Assembly (NCBI GenBank): GCA_025093985.1
Contig: JACAAK010000013.1
Span: forward strand, 558,001 to 622,000
Length of the DNA: 64,000 nt
Direction of reading: 5' to 3'
Source: Calvatia gigantea
Taxonomy: Eukaryota > Basidiomycota > Agaricomycetes > Agaricales > Lycoperdaceae
Shown piece after piece: positions 44,187 to 62,585 of this stretch (its first letter is position 1; the number at the start of each line of letters is the position of its first letter). The notes beneath the pieces are model-generated. The model did no database searches. It saw only the letters and a program-made list of their open reading frames with translations, and was not told where the DNA came from. A program made the translations under genes and the position numbers.

Positions 44187-45346
44187 GGGTTTTTTAGACC
44201 CTGAGGGTTGCTGCTGGCCTTGCAGCCACTGTCCACCCTGCTGCTGCTTCTACTACCTACCTTCTTGACGTGGAGTGAAGTGCACACATTGCATGTGGGC
44301 AGTCTGGTTTGATGTGTAGGCGGCAATGATGCCACTATGAGCCTTGTTCCACATCAGCTCATGAAGTGACATGTTGAATGTAAGGAGTATCTGAGCAACA
44401 TGGCTCAAAGATAGGTGGAGGAAGTGGAGGAGGATCATAATCTCAATCTCTGAGGTGATACCACTATTCATGGCATCAAGCTGCCCAAAGATCTGCTGTA
44501 ACTCGCTGATCTTGAGTGAGGGGTCTCCACTGAGCAGGAGCTCAAATGTGATAGTACAGATAAACTTGTTGTAAACTTGAGCAGGTCCTGGCAGGCCATA
44601 TTGAGCAGTGAGCTGGGACCACAGCTAATGGGCATTCCTTGTGGTATGCTTAAGCATGCTATTGGGGAGAGTTGACTCAATCAATCCAAGAGCATGCATC
44701 CTCAAGTTATTGGCCATACCAACACTGCAGTGCTCATCCACAGTCATTGGGATCAGGGATTCCAGACGTGACAGATGGGCTGGTGAAGTGAAGGTAGCTG
44801 GTACCACAGGATGGTTGGGACCATACAGCTGCTCATACTATGGAGGTTCCACAGGAGCTCCAGAAAAATCCCATCTGGTCCAGGAGCAATTGTTTAGAGA
44901 AATGCACATCAGTGTAGAGTGAAGGCGGAGCAACCAGATAGTGTAGTTACCCATCCCTGAAAGGACAGAAAGCTGTCCACTAGGAGTTTGAACAAACTCC
45001 GATAGAGCAGAGTTTAGTTTAGATATATCTAAGAATAGGGCAAACATGCATTAGCATCATGTAGGACAGCAGTGTGTAATGCACATGTCGCAACATGGGA
45101 CAGATGAGGGATCAAGTGGACCATAGGACCACTGTCTCCCAGGTTGCATATGACTGTAGCCTCCTACACTCTACCAGCATTGCTAAACGCAGTCTGAGTG
45201 AGTGGTGGTTGGGGCCCATAACCTGTTGAGATGAGTACACCATAGTAGCTATGTGCTAGTGGTGGAGGGTAGTCATACTCACTGGGTTTATTGAGAGCTG
45301 CTTGATAAACTGTTGCTAGAGGGTATTTGAGAGGAATGATGGGCAT
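43612..45346 (-). pseudogene. Ty1/copia gag, degraded, with polyglutamine
   Basis: A copia-type gag on the minus strand. The likely start is the ATG at 45344-45346 (M-P-I-I-P-L-K-Y-P). Downstream, MGNYTIWLLRLHSTLM near 44950 is the usual copia gag N-terminal signature (NYxxWxxxM). A helical gag domain follows (44740-44280: KFICTITFELLL, ISELQQIFGQLDAMNSGI, LHELMW). After two stops comes a Gln-rich stretch encoded by a CAG run, then KKCQWCPHGKGKGKGK, which may be a damaged zinc knuckle. Lys-rich sequence continues to KEIESV, where B2 is inserted, and the frame resumes at 19557. Several stops show it is inactive. Confidence 0.7.
44158..44187. repeat. CTG/CAG trinucleotide run
   Basis: About nine tandem CTG units on the plus strand encode polyglutamine on the minus strand of the copia gag. 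Confidence 0.85.
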
Positions 45347-45655
45347 AAGAAGACTAAATTGTCTGAAGGAATGTACACATATTACATAGGTCTTATATAG
45401 CTAATGTCTCTGGTCTGTGCACCATTCTACCTATTCAGGTGAGGTCTTATCTACCAGTAGCGTATACAGAGTATACTTCATACTTGGTCATGTATTTAAT
45501 AGACCATAGCCAGCAACCTAGAGTGCGGTCTAGTACTGTAGTCCATTCTTCATTATCTCTCTTCAAGAGTGAAATACTCAAGAACCTGTTTCATCTATAA
45601 ATAGAATGAACCAACATATTGGTACAGGATTGAGATTCAATAGTTTGTAGGTAAA
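45347..45655 (-). other. Copia region between pol end and gag (probable LTR or leader)
   Basis: On the minus strand this region links the C-terminal RNase H sequence (at 52058, across A2) to the gag ATG at 45346. It holds two TATA-like boxes (TATTTATAG near 45600 and TATATAAG near 45400). An LTR joining two copia copies, or one 5' LTR with leader, is likely. I could not fix TG...CA ends without a second copy. Confidence 0.45.
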
Positions 45656-45961
45656 TGTTGTGAACTTTCACTGATCATGTTGCATTCCTTATCTGTCTAC
45701 ATTCCTATCAGCCTGTGTACCTGTTTCAGCTATTTCCTACTGAGCGATCTCCAAGTATGACTCCCTCTAACTACAATGCCATTCCTGTTGGACGTTTCAT
45801 GTAGTTCTCCATCCATTCAACTGAATGCCCCTGTAGTATTTAAGCATACATACAATCTCCTGTATTCAGTATGCTTAACCACCTAGTTCCTCTCCCCTTA
45901 CTCACCCTCAAGTCTTAGCCTAAGTTGCAACCTGAGGTTTACTCAGACTAAGGTTGTAACA
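45656..45961 (+). repeat. LTR-A, 5' LTR of A2
   Basis: 306 bp, TGTTGTGAAC to GGTTGTAACA. TATTTAAG is at 45837-45844 and ATGCTTAACCA at 45871-45881, again 34 bases apart. Confidence 0.92.
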
Positions 45962-45963
45962 TT

Positions 45964-45974
45964 TGGTTAAGCAT
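45964..45974 (+). promoter_or_regulatory. A2 self-priming primer-binding site
   Basis: TGGTTAAGCAT starts two bases after the LTR. It is the exact 11-base reverse complement of 45871-45881. Confidence 0.68.
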
Positions 45975-46043
45975 CCCCACCTCACCTTGCAAGGAGAAAG
46001 GCTGAAACAGGCCTGAACAAATGATGAACCCAGGAGCTAGTTT

Positions 46044-50729
<4,686 letters not shown>

Positions 50730-50735
50730 ACAAAC

Positions 50736-51727
50736 ATGCCTGCCTCCCAATCTAACCACATCACTATTGACTCTCTCATCCACCCCACCCCCACCAGAAT
50801 CTCCTCCCTCCCATTCCCAGAACTAGGCAATAGCTGAGCACCCGCTCCCCAAGGAACCCACTACAACCTCGCAAAGACACCCTCGCCAGCACAAGGCCTC
50901 CTCAAAGCCTTACTCAAAGACATCAACAAAGCAACCAGTAGTGAGATCGAAAACATTACTGCCCAGAACAAGCAACTGGTTGTAAACCGACACATCACTC
51001 TGGCCACTGCCTGCATTACCTTCACTGACATGTATGCAGGTTTCACCAATGTGTCCTCCTCCACCAGCCAGCACATCCCCGCCATCTTTCATGCTCTAGA
51101 ATAGTCCACCCTCACCCCAAACAAACAGGATCGAGTCCAAGGGCTCCAAAGTCGAATTGACCTAGGTCTCGAGGTTTTCAACTACCTTGACATCACCAAC
51201 ATCTTCCTTGAACTTGCCGACAGTCACCATGAAACTACTTGGAAGAGACAAAACAAATGAAGACCCCTGATATTAACACCCTAGTTGACAGAATCCATAT
51301 CACCCTCTCCGAATTACACAACACAGTTAATCCCACACCATTAACTCGCGCAGACACCCCCATGGACGAAGAAGTCATGGTCTCCATAAAGGAAGAAGTC
51401 AATGCCCTCTGCCATTTCATAAAGACCATCACCCCACTGCAGCTCATATCGGTTTTTCTTCCACCTGCAAGATTCTGCACTGTGTTACCAGGACAAGAGA
51501 AGGACGAACACTATTGGAAAATGATAGTCAAGAGCTACTGGGACAGTTCCACCACTACCGAGTTCCCCTTCAACAGTGTCCCAGTTCCTATCTGACAAGA
51601 CAGTCACAGCCATTTACCCATCTTCTTTGCACGATCAAATGATGGCAAGTTCCTTATCGGGGCTACCAAAAAAGCCCTCACCACTGCTGTAGTGAATGGA
51701 GAGCTTGACGAGCTTCCTGAGGCATGA
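50736..51727 (+). pseudogene. A2 ORF3, degraded
   Basis: The family A accessory frame, M-P-A-S-Q-S-N-H-I-T-I start, stop TGA at 51725-51727. TGA after LGNS and TAG after HALE interrupt it, and a frame change occurs near 51220 (the AD/SHHE region). The second half (51239-51595) is open: DTPMDEE, SIKEEVNAL, TITPLQL, LPGQEKDEHYWKMIVKSYW. It ends LPEA. The function is unknown. It is in the same frame as pol, separated by TAG plus two codons. Confidence 0.7.
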
Positions 51728-51745
51728 AGCCTAACTGGGGAGTAT

Positions 51746-52052
51746 TGTTGTGAACTTTCACCGATCATGTCAGCATTCCTTATCTGTCTACATTCCTATC
51801 AGCCTGTGTACCTGTTTCAGCTATTTCCTACTGAGCAATCTCCAAGTATGACTCCCTCTAACTACAATGCCATTCCTGTCAGACATTTCATGTAGTTCTC
51901 CATCCGTTCAACTGGATGCCCCTGTAGTATTTAAGCGTACATACAATCTCCTGTATTCGGTATGCTTAACTACCTAGTTCCTCTCCTCTTACTCGCCCTC
52001 AAGTCTTAGCCTAAGTTGCAACCTGAGGTTTACTCAGACTAAGGTCATAACA
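51746..52052 (+). repeat. LTR-A, 3' LTR of A2
   Basis: 307 bp, TGTTGTGAAC to GGTCATAACA, followed by the TSD copy GTAAA. Confidence 0.92.
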
Positions 52053-52057
52053 GTAAA

Positions 52058-52666
52058 GTGCTTCACATTCAGTGATGGAAGTGCTTTCATGACAAACATC
52101 TACTACTATGTCCCTAGTGGGACAGTAGACCAGCTGAATCTTCCCCTCCTTGATGACCCAACAGATAAAGTGATACTAGATGTCAATGTGTTTGGTATGA
52201 GTATGGTATTGATGATCCTTAGTGAGTGCAATCACTGACTGATTGTCAGAGAAGAGGTTGGTGGTAGGCCAAGTGAACCCAAAGGCTTGAGTGATGAACA
52301 AATGGAGCCATAATGCCTTCTTTGTGGTATGTGTCACACCTATGTACTTGGATTCAGTAGTCAATAGCATTACAATCTCCTGACACTTTGCACTCCAAGA
52401 TACTGTACCTCCATTCACCATAAAAGTATATCCTGATGTAGCATGGTGATCTTCAGACATGTTGCCATCTGTATCAGTGTATCCCTCCAACTATTCTCCA
52501 TTTTCTCCATAAGTCAACCACAACTCTCATGTACTCTTGAGGTAGCAAAATACCTACTTAGCTGCTTCCCAATGAGCATTTCCCAGATTCTTGGAGAACT
52601 TTGATAGGACTTGGACAGTGTAATTGATATCTGGCCATGTTCCAAGGGCTGCATATATAAGCATGC
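52058..52666 (-). pseudogene. Ty1/copia RT C-terminus and RNase H
   Basis: Minus-strand copia hallmarks: SMLIYAALGTWPDINYTVQVLS and KNLGNAHWEA near the C2 border (family norm GSLxYLxxxTRPDIAYAV...HWxA). Then come GYTDTDGNMSEDHHATSGYTF (RNase H Asp), TTESKYIGVTHTTKKALWL (ExxY type), FSDNQSVIALTKD and HTHTKHIDI. A one-base shift precedes the usual ending MKALPSLNVKHF. The frame is cut upstream by the LTR of C2 and resumes downstream of A2 at 45655. RNase H degrades the RNA strand during reverse transcription. One TGA and one TAG are also present. Confidence 0.82.
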
Positions 52667-53347
52667 TGTAAGGGCAACCTACAGTTCAAGCAGCTCAGGG
52701 ACATGAAGCTCTCATGAGGTGGGTGAGTGGGTAACTGTGGGGGAATCCTTAGATATATTACAAGTGACTGTGTAGACTACATACCTATGGAGAAATCCTT
52801 AGAGAATCAGATAAGGGTCTTCTGCAGGTGTACAGGTTAATATATACTACTTTACTGTCTATTGTCCTATTGTTTCATTATGTACATAATGTTAGGGCAA
52901 CCCCTGATGGTCCCCCTGGACTATCCCACAACCCCACACCCTCACCCACTCTCAGCTGTGTGGACATGAGTAACAACTGGAGATCCTGAAGGACAATGAT
53001 GGACTTACATACATAATGAAACAATAGGACAATGGACAGAAGAGTAGTATATATCAACCTGTATACCTGTAGGAGACCCTTATCCAATTCTCTAAGGATT
53101 CTCCTACAAGTATGTAGTCTATACACATGGTTGTAATATAACTAAGGATTCCCCTGCAGTTACCCACTTGCCCACCTTGTGAAAGCCTCATGTCCCTGAG
53201 CCACTTGGACTGTAGGTTGCCCTTACACATAAGTCCATTATTGTTCTTTGGGATCTCCAGTTGTTATTCATATCTATGTGGCTGAGAGCAGGTAAGGGCA
53301 TGGGGTTGTGGGATAGTCCAGGGAGACTATTGGGGGTTGCCCTGACA
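52667..53347 (-). repeat. LTR-C, 3' LTR of C2, split by an inverted solo LTR-C
   Basis: Outer LTR parts 52667-52889 and 53233-53347 (338 bp together) match 5006-5344. A second LTR-C in the opposite orientation lies between them with a 5-bp duplication. Next to 53347 the sequence TCTATCCCCCCTCC is the polypurine tract of the minus-strand element C2. Confidence 0.92.
52890..53227 (+). repeat. Solo LTR-C inside another LTR-C
   Basis: 338 bp, TGTTAGGGCAACC to GGTTGCCCTTACA, plus orientation. TSD CATAA is at 52885-52889 and 53228-53232. No internal region remains, so it arose by LTR-LTR recombination after a full insertion. Confidence 0.93.
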
Positions 53348-53399
53348 TCTATCCCCCCTCCAAAATTACAGTATTTTGATGTGTGGTACTGGATTGGTT

Positions 53400-54722
53400 A
53401 GAAGGGAAGTAAGCCAAAGATAAGTACATGGATGAGGCAAGAGACACTAGGATTTTTGTAGTAGAAGTCCTGAACTAGTTCTGGGGTGTAGACTCCATCA
53501 GCCAGCTCCCACAAGTTGTGTTCCATTCCAAAGCCTTTCCACTTGATGAGATATTGAAGTCATCTTTGGTGGACATGGCTGTTAAGGACTTCTTCAACCT
53601 CCCATTCCTCTTTTTCATTGATAATGATGGGATTGGGTAGGAGTTTCATATGGTGGTTCTCAATTGGATCAGGTGGTGTGGATGTGAGTTTGACAATGTT
53701 GAAGACTGGGTAGAGGCATTGTATGGAACAGAGGAGGCATAGATGGTAAGCATTAGTATTGACCTGCTTGTTTATAATATACAGTCCAAGGTATTGGTGA
53801 GAAAGCTTCCTTGATGGGTGGATGGTCTAGATATCATCCACTTCAAGGTAAACTTTGTTGCCTGGTTTGTATACTGGTGCAGGTATATGTCATTGGTTAT
53901 AGTAGTGGGTCATGTCATCTTTCACCTTGACCAGTACAGATTTCACTTTTTCCAGCATCAACTTCATTTGCTTTGTAAACTTGTTAACTGATTTGATCTT
54001 TGAGAGCAGCTGATATAGCTCAAATCCCATATACAGGTGACATCCAGTATCTAAGAAGAAGGGGGAGTGTTGAGTAGAAGTATAGATGTAGTTGTTGTGT
54101 TGGAATTCCATGAGTGGGAGGAGATCATGCCAGTCATTCTATTGCTTGTTTACAAAGAGGCAGAGATACTGATCAAGTTCCTGATTCACCTGCTCTGTCT
54201 GTCCATTAGTTTGTGGGTGCCAGGCAGTTGAGGCAGCCATTTTGATCCCTAAGAATTGGTAAAGCTCTTTATGAACATAGCAACAAACTGTAGTCTGCAG
54301 TCTGAAATGACAGTGTTGGGGAGTCCATGGAGTTTCCAGACATTGTGGAGGAAGAGCTGCACTGTGCCTTCAGCTGAGACAGTAGTGTGGGTTGAGATGA
54401 AGTGGGCTCATTTAGAGATAAAGTCTACCACTGTCATGATGGTGTTGTAGCCTGCAGATTCTGGGAGTTCAACCACAAAATCTACACTGAATGTGTCCCA
54501 GCAGGCTTCAGGAATGGGGAGCAGATGGAGTTCTCCTTGCAGTGGCCAGTGGATGGGCTTGGTATGCATGCAAAGGTCATAGGTAGAGATGTACTGACCA
54601 ATGTATCAAGCCATTTGGGGCCACCAGTAGTTGCAGAAGACAAGTTCTAGCATTTTCCATTGCCAAGCATGTCCTGCAATCTTTGTGTTGTAGTGGAGAG
54701 CCACTATCCTCCACCTAAGATC
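53400..54722 (-). pseudogene. C2 pol C-terminus: integrase and chromodomain
   Basis: The 3' part of family C pol. From the B4 border: an integrase zinc-region end, the core region (54480-54230), and the Glu block TNGQTEQVNQELDQYLCLF near 54195. Next come WHDLLPLMEFQHNNYIYTS and HSPFFLDTG near 54090, then a KFTKQMKLMLEKVKSVLVK helix. The chromodomain near 53600 reads EVEEVLNSHVH...LQYLIKWKGFGMEHNLWE. Several TGA/TAG codons interrupt it. Gag, protease and RT are absent because LTR-B of B4 starts at 54723. C2 is inserted in copia (left flank CATGC). It shows that family C, like A and B, ends pol with a chromodomain; no ORF3 lies between it and the LTR. Confidence 0.75.
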
Positions 54723-55327
54723 TGTTATGTACATTACCTTACTTCACAACTGGGCCTGGATTGTCTCCACTCAGGAAGAGGTTCAATGCTATAGCCCAGG
54801 AGTATTGGCAAGTCTCAATGACCTCTGTGCAGACTTTGGTTTACTCCTTTAAGTTGGAGCTTGTGCTTATCTGAGAAGTCTGAGTTAAATGCCACTGCAG
54901 TCTCCAAGGTTGTTAACCTTGTAGCCAACAAGCAAAGATAAGGAAGCTTATTACTAGAATAACCTAGAGTAATACAGTATACTCTACTAGAGTTATATAC
55001 TAGCTATGCATAAGAAACATGAGTAAATACATAGTAAAGAGATATGAGTCAATGAGAGACTACTACAGGTTAATTGGTAATCTACAGAGTTATAGAGATA
55101 AGTAATGGATAAAAAGAAGTCAGAGATGAGTAAATAAAAGTCCAATGGTGGGAATATGGGGTATAAACAGAACATGACTTGGAATGAGTCATTAGAAGTT
55201 GAACTAGAACTACACATGTTAATAAATAAAAGTAGAGAAGAGGTAAGTCCAAGGAAGAAGAAAAGAAGTAATTTGATAAAAGGGTAATTCATTACAGTGA
55301 GGGTAAGAAGGGAGTAAGTTTGTAATA
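54723..55327 (-). repeat. LTR-B, 3' LTR of B4
   Basis: 605 bp, TGTTATGTACATTACC to TTTGTAATA; the terminal ACA has become ATA. Strongly diverged, with several small deletions. The left flank is C2 integrase. Confidence 0.82.
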
Positions 55328-55359
55328 TTAGCCTACCTTTAGGTAAATTACTCCAAAAT

Positions 55360-55782
55360 TTATGCTGATAAGACAGAGAAGTCCAGAGATACTCCATCAT
55401 TGTAGTATTCATTGTCAAATGGATTCCAGGGATTTTCAGAGATTTGTTCCTGGAATTGCTGTTTCATTTCATTCATTGCCTGTACATGATCAGCATATTT
55501 TGGGCAATCTTCAGGTTTGTGTTTTGGATTGAGGGTTTTGCAAAGTTGACAGAAATACTGGGGACAAGTTTAGCAGTAGTGTCCAGATTTAGTTTTTCAG
55601 CAGATAGGACAGGTGGTATGGGCATAGTCATTTGCCCAGTGACCTATAGCAGGGAGGTGGAGTTTGGCACATTTGTTGCAAAAGGCCTTTGGGTCAAAGT
55701 TGGGACCATTCATTGCTTTGGGTTGGGTAGGGATTTGTCCTTGTCTTGGGTTGGGTTTGAGGGGTTTTCTATTATTCATTGG
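55360..55782 (-). pseudogene. B4 ORF3, C-terminal fragment
   Basis: The zinc-knuckle end of ORF3-B, cut upstream by the LTR of A5. It starts NNRKPLKPNPRQGQIPTQPKAMNGPNFDPKAF-like, in short open pieces. Knuckle 1 reads CNKC...GHWANDY: the last Cys is now Tyr. Knuckle 2 starts CPIC and then meets TGA. Knuckle 3 is CQLCKTLNPKHKPEDC. The stop TAA is at 55360-55362, 32 bases before the LTR. Because codon PKA stands where B1 and B3 have TGA, this copy supports one continuous ORF3 in the ancestor. Confidence 0.72.
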
Positions 55783-56087
55783 TGTTATGACCTTAGTCTG
55801 AGTAAACCTCAGGTTGCAACTTAGGCTAAGACTTGAGGGTGAATAAGGGAAGAAGAACTAGATGGTTAAGCATACCAAATACAGGAGGGTATATGTACAT
55901 TTAAATATGGGAGGCATCCAGTTGAATGGATGGAGTTAATTACATGAAACATCTGATGATAATGACATGGTAGTTCTATGAGTCAATACTCAGAGATCGC
56001 TGGGACATGAATAGGTAAAACAGGTACATGGAAGAGTAGGAATGCAGACAAGTATGGATCTGATGTGGTCAATGAAAGTTCACAACA
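55783..56087 (-). repeat. LTR-A, 3' LTR of A5
   Basis: 305 bp, TGTTATGACC to GTTCACAACA. Confidence 0.9.
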
Positions 56088-56092
56088 ATACC

Positions 56093-56724
56093 TGTTATGA
56101 ACTTACCACATCCCCGGTCTCCCTTGTTGCATATTAACCTTCTATTTAGACTTTTCCTTTGTTTTCCCCTATACCCTGGTCCATTCTTTATTTATTTAAC
56201 ATGTGTACTTTTACCTTTGCTTCTTATGATTCATTCTGAATCATGTTCCTGTTTCACCTTCATCTTTTCCCATTATCAGGCTTCTAGTTACTCGTCCCCG
56301 TCTTCTTATGACTCATATTCCTTCATTCCTATTCATCTCACCTATTCCCATAACTCCCTAGATTACCAATTAACCCATAGTAGTTTCCCACTGACTCATG
56401 TCCACTTACTACAGTAATCTCTCATCTGTCATTCATAGCTAGTATATAAACCTAAGTAGTACCCATGTATTACCTTAGGTTATTCTAGTAACAAGCTTTC
56501 TTATCTTCACTTGTCTGCTACAAGGTTAACAACCTTGGGGACTGCAGTGACACTTAACTCAGACTTCTCAGGCAAGCATGAGCTTCTACTCGAGGGAGCA
56601 ATCCGAAGCCTACACAGAGGTCATTGAGACTTGTCAAATACTCCTGGGCTATAGCGTTGAACCTCTCCCTGAGTGGAGATGATCCGGGCCTGGTTGCGAA
56701 GTACATAAGGTAACACACATAACA
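56093..56724 (+). repeat. Solo LTR-B in the polypurine-tract junction of A5
   Basis: 632 bp, TGTTATGAAC to CACACATAACA. TSD ATACC is at 56088-56092 and 56725-56729. It belongs to the same subgroup as the B2 LTRs. A short extra stretch near 56702 (GTACATAAG) is a local duplication. Confidence 0.93.
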
Positions 56725-56742
56725 ATACCCCCCAATTAGGCT

Positions 56743-57731
56743 TCATGCCTCAGGAAGCTGATCAAAGTCACCATTGACTACAGTGGCAGTAAGGGCTTTC
56801 TTGGTGGCCCCAATGAGGTACTTTCCATTGTTTGATTGTGCAAAGAAAATGGGCAAGTGGCTTCTGCTGTCTTGGTGGATAGGGACTGGGACACCATTGA
56901 ATGGGAAGTCAGTGGTGGTGGAACTGTCCCAGTAGCTCTTGACTATTGATTTCCAGTAATGTTGGTCTTTCTCTTGTTCTGGTAACACAGTGTGGAATCT
57001 TGTGGAAGGAAGAAAAACCAATATGAGCTGTGGTGGGGTGATGGTTTTTATGAAATGCCAGAGGGAATTGACTTCTTCTTTCATGGAGATGGTAGTTTCT
57101 TCATCCAAGGGTGTGTCAGCATGGCTTGGAGGTGTGGGGTTAACTGTGTTGTGCAAGTTGGTGAGTGTGGTGTGGATCCTCGTAATAAGGGAGTCTATTT
57201 CTGGGTTTTCTATGGATTTGTCTTGTCCAAGCAAGTTTATAGCTATATTAGCAAGCTCTAGGAATATGTCAGTGATGTCTAAATGCTTAAAGACTTCTAG
57301 TCTGAGGTTGATATGGTCTTTGAGACTGTGGACACAGTCTTGCTCTCTCAAGTGAGGGTGGACTGGTCTAGGGCATGGAGGATGGCTGGGATATACTGGC
57401 TGGTGGATGAGGATATATTAGTGAAACCTGCACACATGTCAGCAAAGGTAATACAGGCAGTGGCTAGGGTAATGTGTTGATTGACAATCAGTTGTTTGTT
57501 CTGGGCTGTAATGGTTTCAAGCTTGCTGTTGGTAGCTTGGTCAATGTCTTTGAGAAGGGCTTCGAGTAACCCTTGTGCTGGGGATGGGGTGTTGGTGAGG
57601 TTGTAGTAGGTTTCTTGGAGAGCAAGTGCCCAACCGCTACCTGGTTCTGGGAACAGGATGGAAGAAATTCTGGTTGGGGTAGGGTGGATGAGGGAGTTGA
57701 TGGTAATTTGGTTGGATTGAGAGGAGGGCAT
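56743..57731 (-). pseudogene. A5 ORF3: nearly intact, one frameshift
   Basis: It starts M-P-S-S-Q-S-N-Q-I-T-I at 57731 and is open for 127 codons to QSTLT. A single frame change near 57350 follows, then the next frame is open for about 200 codons to LPEA-TGA at 56743. It keeps NNLLEALLKD-type helices, ITAQNKQL, GFTNISSSTSQ, FKHLDITDIFLELAN, DTPLDEE, SMKEEVNSLW, TITPPQL, LPEQEKDQHYWKSIVKSYW. It is the best reading of the C-terminal 200 residues of this family. The pol stop TAA lies six bases upstream and in frame. The function is unknown. Confidence 0.72.
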
Positions 57732-57737
57732 ATCTGT

Positions 57738-61538
<3,801 letters not shown>

Positions 61539-61609
61539 ATACTAGCTCCTAGGTTTGTTGTTTGTTTAGGCCTGTTTTAGCTTTCTCCTTTTTGCAAGGT
61601 GAGGTAGGG

Positions 61610-61620
61610 ATGCTTAACCA
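61610..61620 (-). promoter_or_regulatory. A5 self-priming primer-binding site
   Basis: Minus-strand TGGTTAAGCAT lies two bases inside the 5' LTR at 61623. It is identical to the A2 site. Confidence 0.65.
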
Positions 61621-61622
61621 AA

Positions 61623-61927
61623 TGTTACAACCTTAGTCTGAGTAGATCTCAGGTTGCAACTTAGGCTAAGACTTGAGGGTGAGTAAGGGGGGAAGAACTA
61701 AGTGGTTAAGTGTACTAAATACAGGAGCATGTATGTATGCTTAAATATGAGAGGCATCCAGTTGAATGGATGGAGTTAACTACCTGAAATGTCCAATGAT
61801 AATGGCATAATAGTTCTACAAGTCATTACTTGGAGATCGCTGGGACACAAATAGCTGAGACAGGTACAGAATGTGTTTGGAATGCAGACTAGTATGGAGT
61901 TGATATGACCGGTGAAAGTTCACAACA
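61623..61927 (-). repeat. LTR-A, 5' LTR of A5
   Basis: 305 bp, TGTTACAACC to GTTCACAACA. The LTR is inserted in, or recombined with, the ORF3 of A6. Confidence 0.9.
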
Positions 61928-62374
61928 TCTAAAAACCTCTAGGCTGAGGTCGATGTGGTCTTTGAGGCTATGGACATAATCCTGTTCTCCAGGGGTGAGG
62001 GTGGACTGATCCAGGGCATGAAGGATGGCTGGAATGTGTTGGCTGGTGGAGGAAGATGCATTGGTGAATCCTGCATACATGTTGGCGAAGATAATGTAGA
62101 CAGTGGTGAGGGTGATGTGTCAGTTGATGACCAAACATTTGTTCTGGGCTGTAATGGTTTCAATTTCACTGTTGGTAGCTTGGTTGACATCTTTGAGGAG
62201 GGCTTCAAGTAACCCTTGTACTAGAGATGGTGTGTTGGCAAGGTTATAGCAAGTTTCCTGGGGAGCAGGTGCTTGGCTATTGCCTAGTTCTGGGAATGGG
62301 ATGGACAAGATTCTGGTTGGGGTAGGGTGAATAAGGGAGTCAATAGCAATTTGGTTGGATTGGGAGGAGGGCAT
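61928..62374 (-). pseudogene. A6 ORF3, N-terminal part
   Basis: It starts M-P-S-S-Q-S-N-Q-I-A-I at 62372-62374, reads to LVIN, meets a TGA (where A2 has CGA), then continues HITLTT...MYAGFTNASSSTSQHIPAIL...VHSLKDHIDLSLEVF and is cut at 61928 by A5. The rest is not in the window on this side. The pol TAA is six bases upstream. Confidence 0.75.
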
Positions 62375-62380
62375 GTTTGC

Positions 62381-62585
62381 TTATTTCTCTTGTCTGGGCT
62401 GTTTGTTGGATGCTTTTTTGTGTTTTCTACTCCCCTTTTTATGGGTATCCTCTGGATGCCTCTTTAGGTAGTTCTGTATGGTAAGTTTGTTTGCTGGTTG
62501 GTTTGTTGGATGTGTTTTTAGACTTTCTATCCCCCTTTTTATGAGTATCCTCTAGATGCCTTTTTAGGTAGTCTCATATGGCATC
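62381..62585. repeat. About 100-bp direct tandem duplication in A6 pol tail
   Basis: Two diverged copies, about 62381-62480 and 62481-62585. Each contains GGATG..TTTTT, a polypyrimidine run ending CCCCTTTTTATG, and GGATGCC/AGATGCC followed by TTTAGGTAGT. Other A copies have one. Confidence 0.75.

Noticed and set aside
44158..44187. CRISPR-like or satellite array
   Set aside because: A simple CTG trinucleotide run coding for glutamine; no spacers.
45347..45655. Definite copia LTR
   Set aside because: No second copy in the window to define the ends; kept only as a probable LTR or leader.
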